Positions 17,045 to 25,750 of a stretch of DNA of 64,000 nucleotides are shown in pieces. Where the stretch lies: NCBI GenBank assembly GCA_963646285.1, contig CAVIWF010000006.1:3296-67295 (forward strand), in the 5' to 3' direction. Numbering within the stretch: position 1 is the first letter of the stretch; each line of letters opens with the position of its first letter. The translations under genes and the position numbers were made by a program. The notes beneath the pieces are model-generated. The model had not been told where the DNA came from, searched no databases, and saw nothing but the letters and a program-made list of their open reading frames with translations. This DNA is from CAKUFA01 sp963646285 (GTDB taxonomy: Bacteria; Bacillota; Clostridia; Christensenellales; Aristaeellaceae).

Positions 17045-17391
17045 CCGTTATCCTTGTTCCTCTGTTTCTTTGCCTGGGTGTCTGCCTGGCTGTGACTTCC
17101 ATGAATTCCCTTGGATTCTTCCTGTGGGTCATTGCCGGATGCCTGCTGGGTATTGCTCTGGCACTGCTTCTGCCCTTGTCCGGTGCTTCAAGGATGCGTG
17201 AACCCTTCGGCAATCTGCTGTGGATTCCTGCCTTGGTGCTGGGGCTGATTGTGGTTTATCAATACCTGCACAGCACAGGACAAATGCAGCTTCCTCTGCT
17301 CCGTGCCCTGGCCACATCCCACGGTTCCGTGATTATGACAGAATGTGCCTTCGTTGGCTTTATGCTCACCACTGTGATTCGCACAAGATAA
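17026..17391 (+). CDS. small four-helix membrane protein of unknown function
   Basis: A 121-residue protein with about four hydrophobic segments (residues 5-24, 29-51, 64-79 and 100-117). It starts at a GTG at 17026 inside trmD, with GGAGG upstream, so it is translationally coupled to trmD and probably co-transcribed. No motif is recognised. It occupies the position normally held by rplS. Confidence 0.65.
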   Translation: MFLRKLTVILVPLFLCLGVCLAVTSMNSLGFFLWVIAGCLLGIALALLLPLSGASRMREPFGNLLWIPALVLGLIVVYQYLHSTGQMQLPLLRALATSHGSVIMTECAFVGFMLTTVIRTR

Positions 17392-17396
17392 AAGAA

Positions 17397-17436
17397 AAGA
17401 CTCGGCAGCGAAAATCATGAAACGCTGCCGAGTCTT
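17397..17436. terminator. bidirectional terminator
   Basis: A perfect 14-bp stem (17397-17410 with 17423-17436) has A/T runs on both sides. It lies between the converging membrane-protein and MATE genes. Confidence 0.85.
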
Positions 17437-17438
17437 CT

Positions 17439-18794
17439 TTATGCGGTTTTCATGTTTTGTTCCAATTGATGAATCCGATGATAGTAGCCGAAGATCAGCA
17501 GGATGGCTGCACCAATCCACGCGAACACCTCTGCCAGATAAATGCCCCATTCCCCCATCAGCCCGGGCAAAATCATAGCAGACAGCACCCGCATGGCCAA
17601 TTCTACAATGCCGGACACCATGGGGATCATGGTATCCCCCAACCCTTGTAGGGTGGAGCGATAGACGAACAGCAGGTACAGGGAAGACAGTCCGCAGCCC
17701 ATGACCGCAAGGAAGTTGTAGCCAAACCGCAGCACCTGTTCCACCATTTCCGGCTCATCCTGCACGAAGAGCCCCAGCAGCGGCTTCCCCCACAGCAGCA
17801 CGATAGCCGCTATCAATACAGCAAGGACAACACCGATTTGGGCCGACCTTCTCAGGCCTTTTTTGACCCGATCCAGCTTGCCGGCACCCAGGTTTTGCCC
17901 GGCAAAGGTACCTACCGCCGAGCCCAGAGAGTTGCCCGAAACTTCCACCAGACCCTGCAGTTTGGAAGCTGCGCTGTAGCCTGCCATGAAGATGAAGCCT
18001 TCTGCATTGACCACGCCCTGAAGTACCAGACCCCCAATGGCAATGATCAGGTTTTGAAAGGCAATGGGCAAACCCAGCACCAGCAGGCGGCTGATTTCCT
18101 CCCTGTCCGGCTTAACGTCCTTCCGGGAGAGATGCATCATGGGCAGCTTCAGGGAGGTTGCCAGACAAATGGCAAAAGCCAAACTTTGCCCCAGAATGGT
18201 GGCCACGGCCACCCCTGCCACGCCCCAGTGGAACTTTGCCACGAAGAGGATATCCAGCAGAATATTGGTGACAGCGGCGCAAATCATGGCAATCAGTGGC
18301 GTGCGGCTGTCTCCCACTGAGCGCAAAAAGCCGGAGAACAGGTTGAACCCCATGACCATAGGCAGACCGCCGAAGATGATCCGCAGGTAGATCGTCGTCA
18401 GTTGGAAGGTATCCTCCGGGGTGTTCAGCAGGTGCAGGATGGGCACCAGCAGCACCTGAGAGATGATCTCCAAGGCAATTACCACCGCTACAGAAAGTAA
18501 GATACTCTGCCCAGCAGCTAATTTCAGCCCCGGATGATCCTGCGCACCGAAGCGCTGGGCAATCATGATGGCAAAGCCCTGGGACAGACCCATTGCAATG
18601 GAAAGCACTGCCCAGTCCAGCCAACCGGCAGAGGACACGGCCGCCAAAGCCGTAACCCCTTCGATTCGGCCAATCACCAGCGTGTCCACCAGATTGTACA
18701 TCTGCTGAAACAGGTTGCCTGCAATAATGGGCAGGGCAAAGAGGAGGATCAGTTTTGTAACGCTGCCTTCCGTCAAATCTTTTGTGCGTGCCAT
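17439..18794 (-). CDS. MATE family efflux transporter
   Basis: A 451-residue multidrug/toxin extrusion-type transporter with about 12 membrane segments. It shows the MATE N-terminal signature LILLFALPIIAGNLFQQMYN and the internal AVGTFAGQNLGAG of the second half. The ATG at 18794 has a GAGG upstream; an earlier in-frame ATG at 18857 lies within the upstream hairpin region. The substrate is unknown. Transport is likely driven by Na+ or H+, as for the family. A second MATE gene lies at 21.2 kb on the other strand. Confidence 0.93.
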   Translation of the reverse strand: MARTKDLTEGSVTKLILLFALPIIAGNLFQQMYNLVDTLVIGRIEGVTALAAVSSAGWLDWAVLSIAMGLSQGFAIMIAQRFGAQDHPGLKLAAGQSILLSVAVVIALEIISQVLLVPILHLLNTPEDTFQLTTIYLRIIFGGLPMVMGFNLFSGFLRSVGDSRTPLIAMICAAVTNILLDILFVAKFHWGVAGVAVATILGQSLAFAICLATSLKLPMMHLSRKDVKPDREEISRLLVLGLPIAFQNLIIAIGGLVLQGVVNAEGFIFMAGYSAASKLQGLVEVSGNSLGSAVGTFAGQNLGAGKLDRVKKGLRRSAQIGVVLAVLIAAIVLLWGKPLLGLFVQDEPEMVEQVLRFGYNFLAVMGCGLSSLYLLFVYRSTLQGLGDTMIPMVSGIVELAMRVLSAMILPGLMGEWGIYLAEVFAWIGAAILLIFGYYHRIHQLEQNMKTA

Positions 18795-18839
18795 GGAAAC
18801 CTCATCATCTGCATGTCGTTGAAGAAAACCCTGATGCAA

Positions 18840-18874
18840 AGCAACGCACGGCCTCAAGTAAGTCGTGCGTTGCT
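18840..18874 (-). terminator. inverted repeat between alaS and the MATE gene, probable terminator
   Basis: An 11-bp perfect stem (18840-18850 with 18864-18874) lies 20 bases after the alaS stop. The T run is better on the plus strand than on the minus strand, so termination of alaS may be weak. Confidence 0.5.
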
Positions 18875-18893
18875 GTTTTTCCCAAGAGAAACC

Positions 18894-20861
18894 TTACTTT
18901 TGCAATACAGCCTTAATGCGGCGTACGCCGGCGGAGGAAGATTCTTCCTTCAGAATGTGGAAGGAGCCCAGGTCGCCGGTGTTTTCCGCATGGGGACCAC
19001 CGCAGATTTCGAAGGAGTAGTCGCCCATCTTGTAGGTGCGCACCTTCTCGCCATACTTGTTTTCAAACAAGCCGATGGCACCCTGTGCCTTGGCTTCCGG
19101 CACGGTCATTTCACGGCAGACCACAGGCACATGCGCCTGAATCGCCTCATTGACCAGCTTTTCCACCTGCTGCAGCTCTTCCGGGGTTACCTTCCGGCCG
19201 AAGGTAAAGTCGAAGCGCAGACGCTCGGCGGTAATGTTGGAGCCCTTCTGGTGTACTTCGTCACCCAGCACCTTCCGCAGGGCGGCATGGAGCAGATGGG
19301 TAGCGGTATGCAGCTTGGTGGTCTCCTCGCTATGGTCAGCCAAGCCGCCCTTGAACTTCTGGTCAGCACCCTGATGGCTCAGCTCCTGATGCTTCTTGAA
19401 CCGCTCATCAAAGTCAGCCTTGTCCACGGTGAGCCCCTTTTCGCCAGCCAGCTCCATGGTCATTTCAATGGGGAAGCCGAAGGTGTCATAGAGCTTGAAG
19501 GCGCTGCGGCCATCCATCACGTTCAGGGAAGCCATGCGGGCATTCACGGCTGCTTCCACGGCGGCGCTGTCCCCCTGGTTGGCAGCATCGATGATGGGCA
19601 TCATGTCCGGAGAGGGACGCAGCTTCTTGGTCTCTGCCAGGTTCTTGGCAAAGGCAGCCTTGTCCTCTGCTGCCAGGATGCTTTCCAGTAGGGTCTTGGT
19701 CTGCAGCATGGTGTTGTACACCTTGTCGAATTCCTTTTCGCCCTGCTTCAGGGTGCGGGCAAAGCGGCCTTCTTCCAGGCTCAGCTGCTCCAGCACGAAG
19801 GCGCTGTTCCGCTCCAGTTCAGGATAGGCAGCCTTGTACTGGTTGATGATCACCTTGGCAATTTCGCAGGTGAAGCCTTCCGGCATGCCCAGCTGCATAG
19901 CATAGCGGACAGCCCGGCGAATCAGGCGGCGGAGGATATAGCCCTGATCCGTGTTAGAGGGGCTGACGCCACGATCATCGCCCAGGATAAAGGTGGAGGT
20001 ACGCATATGGTCGGCAATGATACGGAATGCCTTGGTGACCTGATCATTTTCTCCGTAGGTGTGACCGCTCAGCTCGGCAATCTTGGCCAGAATATCCGTG
20101 AAGGCATCGGTTTCGTACACGGTCTTTTTGCCGGTCAGCACGCCAATGGTACGCTCCAGACCCATGCCGGTATCCACGTTCTTCTTTGCCAGGGGGATGA
20201 AGGAACCGTCTGCCTGCTTATTGTACTGCATGAACACGTCATTCCAGATTTCCAGATAACGGCCGCAGGAGCAAGCAGGAGAGCAATCAGGGCCGCAGGG
20301 CTCCTTGTCGGTGATGATGAACATCTCCGTATCAGGGCCGCAGGGGCCGGTGATGCCGGCAGGTCCCCACCAGTTGTGCTCCTTGGGCAGGTAGAAGATA
20401 TGATCATCTGCCACGCCCATGGAACGCCACAGATCGTGGCTCTCCGTATCCCGGGGGCAGTCCTCATTGCCTTCGAACACGGTGAAGGCCAAGCGATCCT
20501 TGTCCAGTCCCAGATATTCCGGGCTGGTCAGGAATTCCCAGGACCAGGAAATAGCTTCCTTCTTAAAATAATCACCCAGGGACCAGTTACCCAGCATTTC
20601 AAAGAAGGTCAGGTGGCTGGCATCGCCCACGTCGTCAATATCGCCGGTACGGATGCACTTCTGTACGTCCGTCAGCCGGGTTCCGGCAGGGTGGGGGGTG
20701 CCCATCAGATAAGGTACCAAAGGATGCATACCGGCTGTGGTGAACAGCACAGTAGGATCATTTTCAGGAATAACGGAAGCGGACTGAATACGGTGGTGTC
20801 CCTTGGACTCCATGAATTTCTGGAACATTTCCCGCAGCTCCGCAGAAGTAATCTGCTTCAT
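18894..20861 (-). CDS. alaS: alanine--tRNA ligase, short form lacking the C-Ala region
   Basis: A 655-residue class II synthetase; the common bacterial AlaRS is about 875. The catalytic core (LFTTAGMHPLVPYLMG, TFFEMLGNWSLGDYFK, ITGPCGPDTEMF) and tRNA-recognition helices are present. The editing domain shows HTATHLLH and CGGPHAENT, the four zinc/editing ligands. The protein ends right after the editing domain, so the DHHA1/C-Ala part is missing. A Cys-rich insertion (C189, C193, C197, C199) follows GPCGP in the core. An unusual acidic/Ala-rich insert lies before the editing domain. A -10 TATAAT at 20904-20909 with TTGCAG (20927-20932) is a likely promoter. Confidence 0.94.
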   Translation of the reverse strand: MKQITSAELREMFQKFMESKGHHRIQSASVIPENDPTVLFTTAGMHPLVPYLMGTPHPAGTRLTDVQKCIRTGDIDDVGDASHLTFFEMLGNWSLGDYFKKEAISWSWEFLTSPEYLGLDKDRLAFTVFEGNEDCPRDTESHDLWRSMGVADDHIFYLPKEHNWWGPAGITGPCGPDTEMFIITDKEPCGPDCSPACSCGRYLEIWNDVFMQYNKQADGSFIPLAKKNVDTGMGLERTIGVLTGKKTVYETDAFTDILAKIAELSGHTYGENDQVTKAFRIIADHMRTSTFILGDDRGVSPSNTDQGYILRRLIRRAVRYAMQLGMPEGFTCEIAKVIINQYKAAYPELERNSAFVLEQLSLEEGRFARTLKQGEKEFDKVYNTMLQTKTLLESILAAEDKAAFAKNLAETKKLRPSPDMMPIIDAANQGDSAAVEAAVNARMASLNVMDGRSAFKLYDTFGFPIEMTMELAGEKGLTVDKADFDERFKKHQELSHQGADQKFKGGLADHSEETTKLHTATHLLHAALRKVLGDEVHQKGSNITAERLRFDFTFGRKVTPEELQQVEKLVNEAIQAHVPVVCREMTVPEAKAQGAIGLFENKYGEKVRTYKMGDYSFEICGGPHAENTGDLGSFHILKEESSSAGVRRIKAVLQK

Positions 20862-20903
20862 TGAGGTATCTCTCCTTCCAAAACTGCCAAACGTGCAACG
20901 AAC

Positions 20904-20932
20904 ATTATAGCAAATTCCCCTACCTTCTGCAA
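20904..20932 (-). promoter_or_regulatory. probable alaS promoter
   Basis: Perfect minus-strand TATAAT (20904-20909), a 17-base spacer and a weak -35 TTGCAG (20927-20932). The leader to the ATG is only about 40 bases and holds no T-box. Confidence 0.55.
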
Positions 20933-21042
20933 GCTGTTCGCCGTGAAATGCGGGGCTTCCCGGCAAGATTTTCCGCTGATTTTGCTGTTCTCTCCTCCCC
21001 TGCTTTCTTTTCCGGTTTCCTTTGTTTATTTTTGCGCATACA

Positions 21043-21170
21043 TTGACATGCCAACTTGTGATATGCTATCATTTTACAGGCGCTCAGGAGCCGCAAAAGA
21101 ATTGATCCACCTGGCTGGGGGACGTGAATCCGTCTATCCTGATGACTTGTCAGCTTGGGGCGGATTTTTT
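21043..21170 (+). promoter_or_regulatory. promoter and structured leader with attenuator upstream of MATE gene
   Basis: A promoter (TTGACA 21043-21048, 18-base spacer, TATCAT 21067-21072) is followed by a leader of about 105 bases. A nested hairpin (outer AATCCG 21127-21132 with CGGATT 21161-21166; inner CTGA/TCAG) ends in six T residues directly before the GGAGG of the MATE gene. That is the layout of a transcription attenuator or riboswitch. The upstream part (about 21080-21126) is G-rich and structured but matches no riboswitch class I know. Nothing else is seen in the alaS-MATE gap. Confidence 0.55.
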
Positions 21171-21182
21171 GTTGGAGGAAAC

Positions 21183-22553
21183 ATGGAAGCACAAGAATGC
21201 GCAAAATCAAAAATGCTGGGCACCATGCCCATGAACAAGCTGGTACCCAAGGTGTCCGTGCCCATCATGATCAGCATGCTGGTGCAGGCGCTGTACAATG
21301 TGGTGGACAGCATCTTTGTGGCTCAATACGATGCCAACGCCCTGACCGCCGTGTCCCTTGCCTACCCCATTCAGATGCTGATGATCGCCGTATCCACCGG
21401 CCTTGGCGTGGGCATCAACAGCATGATTTCCCGTAAGCTGGGCGAAAAGCGGAACGATGAAGCCATTGATGCGGCACGGAACGGTATTTTCCTGGAGCTC
21501 ATTGGCTACCTGATTTTCCTCGTTTTCGGTCTGTTCTTCACCCGCCCCTTCTTTGCCATGATGACCAATGACGTGACCCTGCAGGAGCTGGGCACCGAGT
21601 ATCTTTCCATCGCCTCTGCAGTGAGCATCGGTTTGTTTCTGTCCGTTACCTTTGAGCGGCTGGTACAGGCCACGGGCAACACCATGCTGTCCATGGTGAT
21701 GCAGCTGACCGGCGCTGTGGTGAACATCATCCTTGACCCCATCATGATCTTCGGCTATCTAGGCTGCCCGGAAATGGGCATTGCCGGTGCCGCCATTGCC
21801 ACGGTCATTGGCCAGATTGCCAGCATGCTGCTGGGCTTCATCCTGAATCAGACCAAGAATCACGAACTGCACCTGAACCTGAAGGGCTTTCGTGTGGATG
21901 GCAACATCATCAAGCCCATCCTTGGTGTCGGCTTCCCCAGCATCATCATGCAGTCCATTTCTTCCGTGATGAGCGTGCTGTTCAACCTGATTCTGATGCC
22001 CTTTGGCAATGCAGCCGTCAGTGTGCTGGGCGTTTACTTCAAGCTCCAGTCCTTTGTGTTTATGCCGGTTTACGGCCTGAGCAACGGCATGGTGCCGATT
22101 ATCGGCTACAATTTCGGTGCCCGGCTGAAGCAGCGTGTGTATGATGGCATTAAGGTTGCCCTGGTGTATGCGGTGGTCATCATGGCCATTGGTACGCTGC
22201 TGTTCCTGGTCATTCCCGGCCCGCTGATGGGTCTGTTTGAGCAAAGCGGCAGCACGGAGCTGTCCGACATTGGCTGCCGGGCATTGCGGATCATCTGCAC
22301 CCACTTTGTGATTGCCGCCGTTGGCATTACCCTATCCACAGTCTTCCAGGCCGTCGGCAAGGGCACGTACAGCCTGATCATGAGCCTGTGCCGCCAACTG
22401 GTGGTGTTGATTCCCGCCGCCTGGCTGCTGAGCCAGATCAACTTGGATGCCACCTGGTGGTCCTTCCCCATTGCCGAAATCGTTTCCCTGACCATTTGCC
22501 TGTTCCTCTTCCGAAAGGTGGATCGGGAGATGCTCAGCAAGTTGGAAGCATAA
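21183..22553 (+). CDS. MATE family efflux transporter
   Basis: A 456-residue transporter with about 12 membrane segments. The start region has MPMNKLVPKVSVPIMISMLV and the MATE motif YNVVDSIFVAQ; the second half has GLSNGMVPIIGYNFGAR. The ATG at 21183 has TTGGAGG immediately upstream, right after the leader hairpin. The long in-frame extension back to 20943 is rejected because it passes through the promoter and leader. It belongs to a different subfamily from the other MATE protein in this window. Control by the leader suggests response to a small molecule or to translation stress. Confidence 0.93.
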   Translation: MEAQECAKSKMLGTMPMNKLVPKVSVPIMISMLVQALYNVVDSIFVAQYDANALTAVSLAYPIQMLMIAVSTGLGVGINSMISRKLGEKRNDEAIDAARNGIFLELIGYLIFLVFGLFFTRPFFAMMTNDVTLQELGTEYLSIASAVSIGLFLSVTFERLVQATGNTMLSMVMQLTGAVVNIILDPIMIFGYLGCPEMGIAGAAIATVIGQIASMLLGFILNQTKNHELHLNLKGFRVDGNIIKPILGVGFPSIIMQSISSVMSVLFNLILMPFGNAAVSVLGVYFKLQSFVFMPVYGLSNGMVPIIGYNFGARLKQRVYDGIKVALVYAVVIMAIGTLLFLVIPGPLMGLFEQSGSTELSDIGCRALRIICTHFVIAAVGITLSTVFQAVGKGTYSLIMSLCRQLVVLIPAAWLLSQINLDATWWSFPIAEIVSLTICLFLFRKVDREMLSKLEA

Positions 22554-22580
22554 GCAGGATCACATCCCACCGATAGAAAG

Positions 22581-22625
22581 AAGCAACCCGGTCTGCTGTT
22601 TGCGGCAGGTCGGGTTGCTTTTTTC
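22581..22625 (+). terminator. terminator of the second MATE gene
   Basis: A 10-bp stem (22581-22590 with 22611-22620), extended by inner pairs, is followed by six T residues. Confidence 0.85.
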
Positions 22626-22649
22626 GTTGCTGGGTGACTGAATCAAGGA

Positions 22650-25595
22650 TTATGCATTATCGGCTACGTTATAGCCAAGTTGGTTTAACCGGTTGAGGCA
22701 TATGTTCTTTTCTTCTTCCGTGAACAATGGCGCAAACTCCGGTTTTATCACATGCGCTTCCACCGAAAGATCGAGGCGGTGCTTTTCCCAAAGTGCAATC
22801 ATTCCTTCAGATATTCCATCCTTATGAATAAGCTGCTTCGCTACTTCAACGCTATCCATGGTGTTCAGCATCTGCAAGAACCGTGCCGCATTGTAGCCAC
22901 ACTCTTTCTTAGCAACCGAATAAACGTTGCACATTGCCTGCCGGAAGGACTTTTTCAAACCGCTCATGTCATCAATCATATCAAGCAAATTGATTTCTTC
23001 CCCTGCTGGTTGTTCTTGAAGTTTTCCATTCAAACGATTTGGAGCGGTGCTGTCATCCTGCAAATACCGGAGCAAAACATCGCTGATTTTTTCACTCCAT
23101 ACTGCATGGAATTTTGCCATGCATGGCCAATCAGCTTCGTTCTTAATGCTTACCCCACCCAACCGGCAGCACATCCAAGATGCCTTCGTTCCATCTGACC
23201 TTTCCCACTCAAGGTGGACACCAAGTCTTTCTTCGATTTCTTGCTTATGACTATACAAAACATCAAACAGTGTTTTGTTCTGTGCCGCATTATCTTTGGC
23301 TATGGCGAAGTTTACCTCAGCTCCATCATAGTTTGCTATACAACTAATCCAAACGCCGCCAATACCAAAGTAACCATTCAATGCATTTGTTGTTACAGGG
23401 TTGCGACGATCAAATGCACCGGTGATCCCGTTTTGCTGCTGAATGATCGGCAATGCGTAAGTCCAGTATCGTTTGCGCAAATCATAACGCTGCGCATCAG
23501 CTGCCTTTCCCGGCTGTACATTCTTCAGGAAAAAGACAAGATTCATAGGTTCAGCATCATATAGCGTAAAAAGCTTACGAAGCATATTGAGCTTCATTGC
23601 AGTGCTCGTATTAGCTTCCACAAAAATATGTTCATCTATTTTCATGGCACTCCGTAACCCATTTTTCGAGTGACTTACATAGTTGCCCAAGTCCGTTTCT
23701 GTACCGGTACAATAGGCCAAGTTTGATAGAACGCTTTTGTCACGCTGATGCAGAAGGCTTACCACATGTTCAAACATGTCCGTCCAGCTTGATACCGGTT
23801 GTTCCATGTTTTGATAGCTGTACTTTTCGATTTTTCTTCCTGTAAGGTCAACGTCATCATCATCAAGAGAATAGGTGTCAAATTCCTTTTCAGCAGGTGC
23901 AAAAGAGGTTTGCGGAAAAGCCCAGATTTTCTTTGCCTGCTCCATCAATTCCCTATTCCGCTGCTCCAGTTCCGGCAGTCCCCACTGTTCCTGTGTGGCA
24001 ATCTTCTGATTCATTTTAAGGCCGCTTGCCTTATAGCCGCCTTCCTCAGCGTCTCGTTTTTCAGCAAAAGTCTTGTTGCTAAGGTTAGGGTTATAGCCTG
24101 TTAATGTCAGGTTAGCAAGGCGATGCAGCCACGTATCATGAATTTCCTTCGCATTCGTACCGAGTTCTTGCATCCAAGCCGGTGACAAATGCTGTGGCAT
24201 AATATGCTCAATGGTGTATACATTATTATCCAGATGCGTATAAACATCCTTCGTTTCCACTGTACCAAAGTTTTCAAGTCTTTCAAATAAGTATGCTTTA
24301 TATTTGCCCCGCATTTGGTAAACTTGCTTTGTTGAAAGTGCAGTGGCAAATTCTGCATCATCAGGGAAACGGCCGCTCTCCCGTTTTGCAAGCAGCGCAT
24401 AGACAAACTTATCCGCATAGTGATTCAACGTATTATCATATCGGACAATTTCTTTATGCAGGTTCAAGAAAATCTTGTTCAAGGCATTCGTCGGAACATC
24501 GCAAATATTTCGGCGGAACAGGTAATTTTCCACGATCAAAAAAACTTGAAGAATTTCAGTGACATGCAGTTTTCCTTCTTGTCCCAGTCGAAGGACTTCC
24601 ATCATAAAGGGACGCATAACAACAATTTCCAGTCTCATCATGCGATACAGGCAGTCATCCAACTTTTTGTTACCCAATCCACTTTTGCAGATAAGAAGCT
24701 TTTCAAAAATGCGGGCATACAAAAGCAAGTCTTTCAGCAATGCTTCCATGGGTATTTCTTTGCCCTCCGCATAGTTCTTGAATTCATGATAAACATTCTC
24801 TATTTTCGGCGTAATCTGCTGCTTAATGCTCAGATAGTCTCTCAGGAAGCTGCTTACTTCATTTTGTGTGCACCGTTCAATCTTTACCCAATACTCGTTG
24901 TAGAGTCTCGACTGTTCCTGATAAGATTGTCCCATCAGAATGTAATTACGAATCTTGTCGCCCTCTGCCAAGGCAAGTCCCGTAGAATTCAGGCTTTCAA
25001 AAATCAGCTGCGCATTATCATCTTGATCAAGCGTGATGCTGATAATTTCCAGCTTTCCGATGGCATCATAGAGTTCTTCCACCGGAATTTCTTCTTTGAG
25101 CAGCTGTTCGCAGAAGAAACGGTAGTTTAGTGTCAGGTTAGAAGAAGGGTCAAAATCCTCTTCTGTTCCGAACAAACGAATCAATGCTCCCCGATCGCTT
25201 TTTACAGGCCGCAGCTTGATCTGATCTTCCTCATTTGCCCAGTTGTCCTTGAGGAAACGCACGCATATCTGTTCGTCCAGTTTATCTTTTATGGAAGTAA
25301 TTCGCTTATTTTTCAACAAATTGCTAATAGCCAATAAAAGAAGCGATACCGTTGTAATGCGTTGCTGTCCATCAATGATGTGGTACTCCATTTTGCTGCC
25401 ATTAGGAACAATGGAAGAAACGATGCTGCCGAAGAAATGGCTTCTTCGCCCATTGAACACAATTTTCTTTAAGTCATCATACAGCTGTCTACAATTCGCT
25501 TGCTTCCAATCATATTTTCTCTGATAGACGGGAATAATAAATCGTTTATCAGCGCCTTCCATGAAGCCAAGCATCCGTGTTTCTGAGCCTTTCAT
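22650..25595 (-). CDS. DUF262/DUF1524 GmrSD-like nuclease with DUF4268-like C terminus (probable phage defence)
   Basis: A 981-residue protein. The N-terminal DUF262 domain (ParB/Srx-like NTPase) shows IPVYQRKYDW and IIDGQQRITTVSLLLLA near residue 75, then LIFESLNSTGLALAEGDKI. A central DUF1524 His-Me/HNH-type nuclease shows YTIEHIMPQHLS followed by HRLANLTLTGYNPNLSN. The C-terminal third resembles DUF4268 (FDRRNPVTTNALNGYFG, LGVHLEWERSDGTKASW). This N-terminal order is that of GmrSD, BrxU and SspE-type enzymes that cut modified or modification-sensed DNA. It is a lone gene, more A+T rich than its neighbours, between housekeeping loci, which is typical of an acquired defence gene. Confidence 0.85.
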   Translation of the reverse strand: MKGSETRMLGFMEGADKRFIIPVYQRKYDWKQANCRQLYDDLKKIVFNGRRSHFFGSIVSSIVPNGSKMEYHIIDGQQRITTVSLLLLAISNLLKNKRITSIKDKLDEQICVRFLKDNWANEEDQIKLRPVKSDRGALIRLFGTEEDFDPSSNLTLNYRFFCEQLLKEEIPVEELYDAIGKLEIISITLDQDDNAQLIFESLNSTGLALAEGDKIRNYILMGQSYQEQSRLYNEYWVKIERCTQNEVSSFLRDYLSIKQQITPKIENVYHEFKNYAEGKEIPMEALLKDLLLYARIFEKLLICKSGLGNKKLDDCLYRMMRLEIVVMRPFMMEVLRLGQEGKLHVTEILQVFLIVENYLFRRNICDVPTNALNKIFLNLHKEIVRYDNTLNHYADKFVYALLAKRESGRFPDDAEFATALSTKQVYQMRGKYKAYLFERLENFGTVETKDVYTHLDNNVYTIEHIMPQHLSPAWMQELGTNAKEIHDTWLHRLANLTLTGYNPNLSNKTFAEKRDAEEGGYKASGLKMNQKIATQEQWGLPELEQRNRELMEQAKKIWAFPQTSFAPAEKEFDTYSLDDDDVDLTGRKIEKYSYQNMEQPVSSWTDMFEHVVSLLHQRDKSVLSNLAYCTGTETDLGNYVSHSKNGLRSAMKIDEHIFVEANTSTAMKLNMLRKLFTLYDAEPMNLVFFLKNVQPGKAADAQRYDLRKRYWTYALPIIQQQNGITGAFDRRNPVTTNALNGYFGIGGVWISCIANYDGAEVNFAIAKDNAAQNKTLFDVLYSHKQEIEERLGVHLEWERSDGTKASWMCCRLGGVSIKNEADWPCMAKFHAVWSEKISDVLLRYLQDDSTAPNRLNGKLQEQPAGEEINLLDMIDDMSGLKKSFRQAMCNVYSVAKKECGYNAARFLQMLNTMDSVEVAKQLIHKDGISEGMIALWEKHRLDLSVEAHVIKPEFAPLFTEEEKNICLNRLNQLGYNVADNA

Positions 25596-25699
25596 CAAAT
25601 TTTCCCCCTGCTTCTTTTTTCAAACCGTTCCCACGTGTCAGATTGATTATAGCAAGGAATTCCATCCAGCGCAATAAATCTGCTAAAAATTGTTTATAG

Positions 25700-25728
25700 T
25701 TTACACTCCTCCCCCTCTGTGGTATACT
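25700..25728 (+). promoter_or_regulatory. promoter of the AAA+ ATPase operon
   Basis: TTTACA (25700-25705), a 17-base spacer and TATACT (25723-25728), about 20 bases before the coding start. Confidence 0.7.
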
Positions 25729-25750
25729 AGCTGCAAAAGGTGGGATGCAG

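Noticed and set aside
20862..20903. T-box riboswitch before alaS
   Set aside because: The leader from the TATAAT is only about 40 bases and contains no specifier hairpin or T-box consensus.
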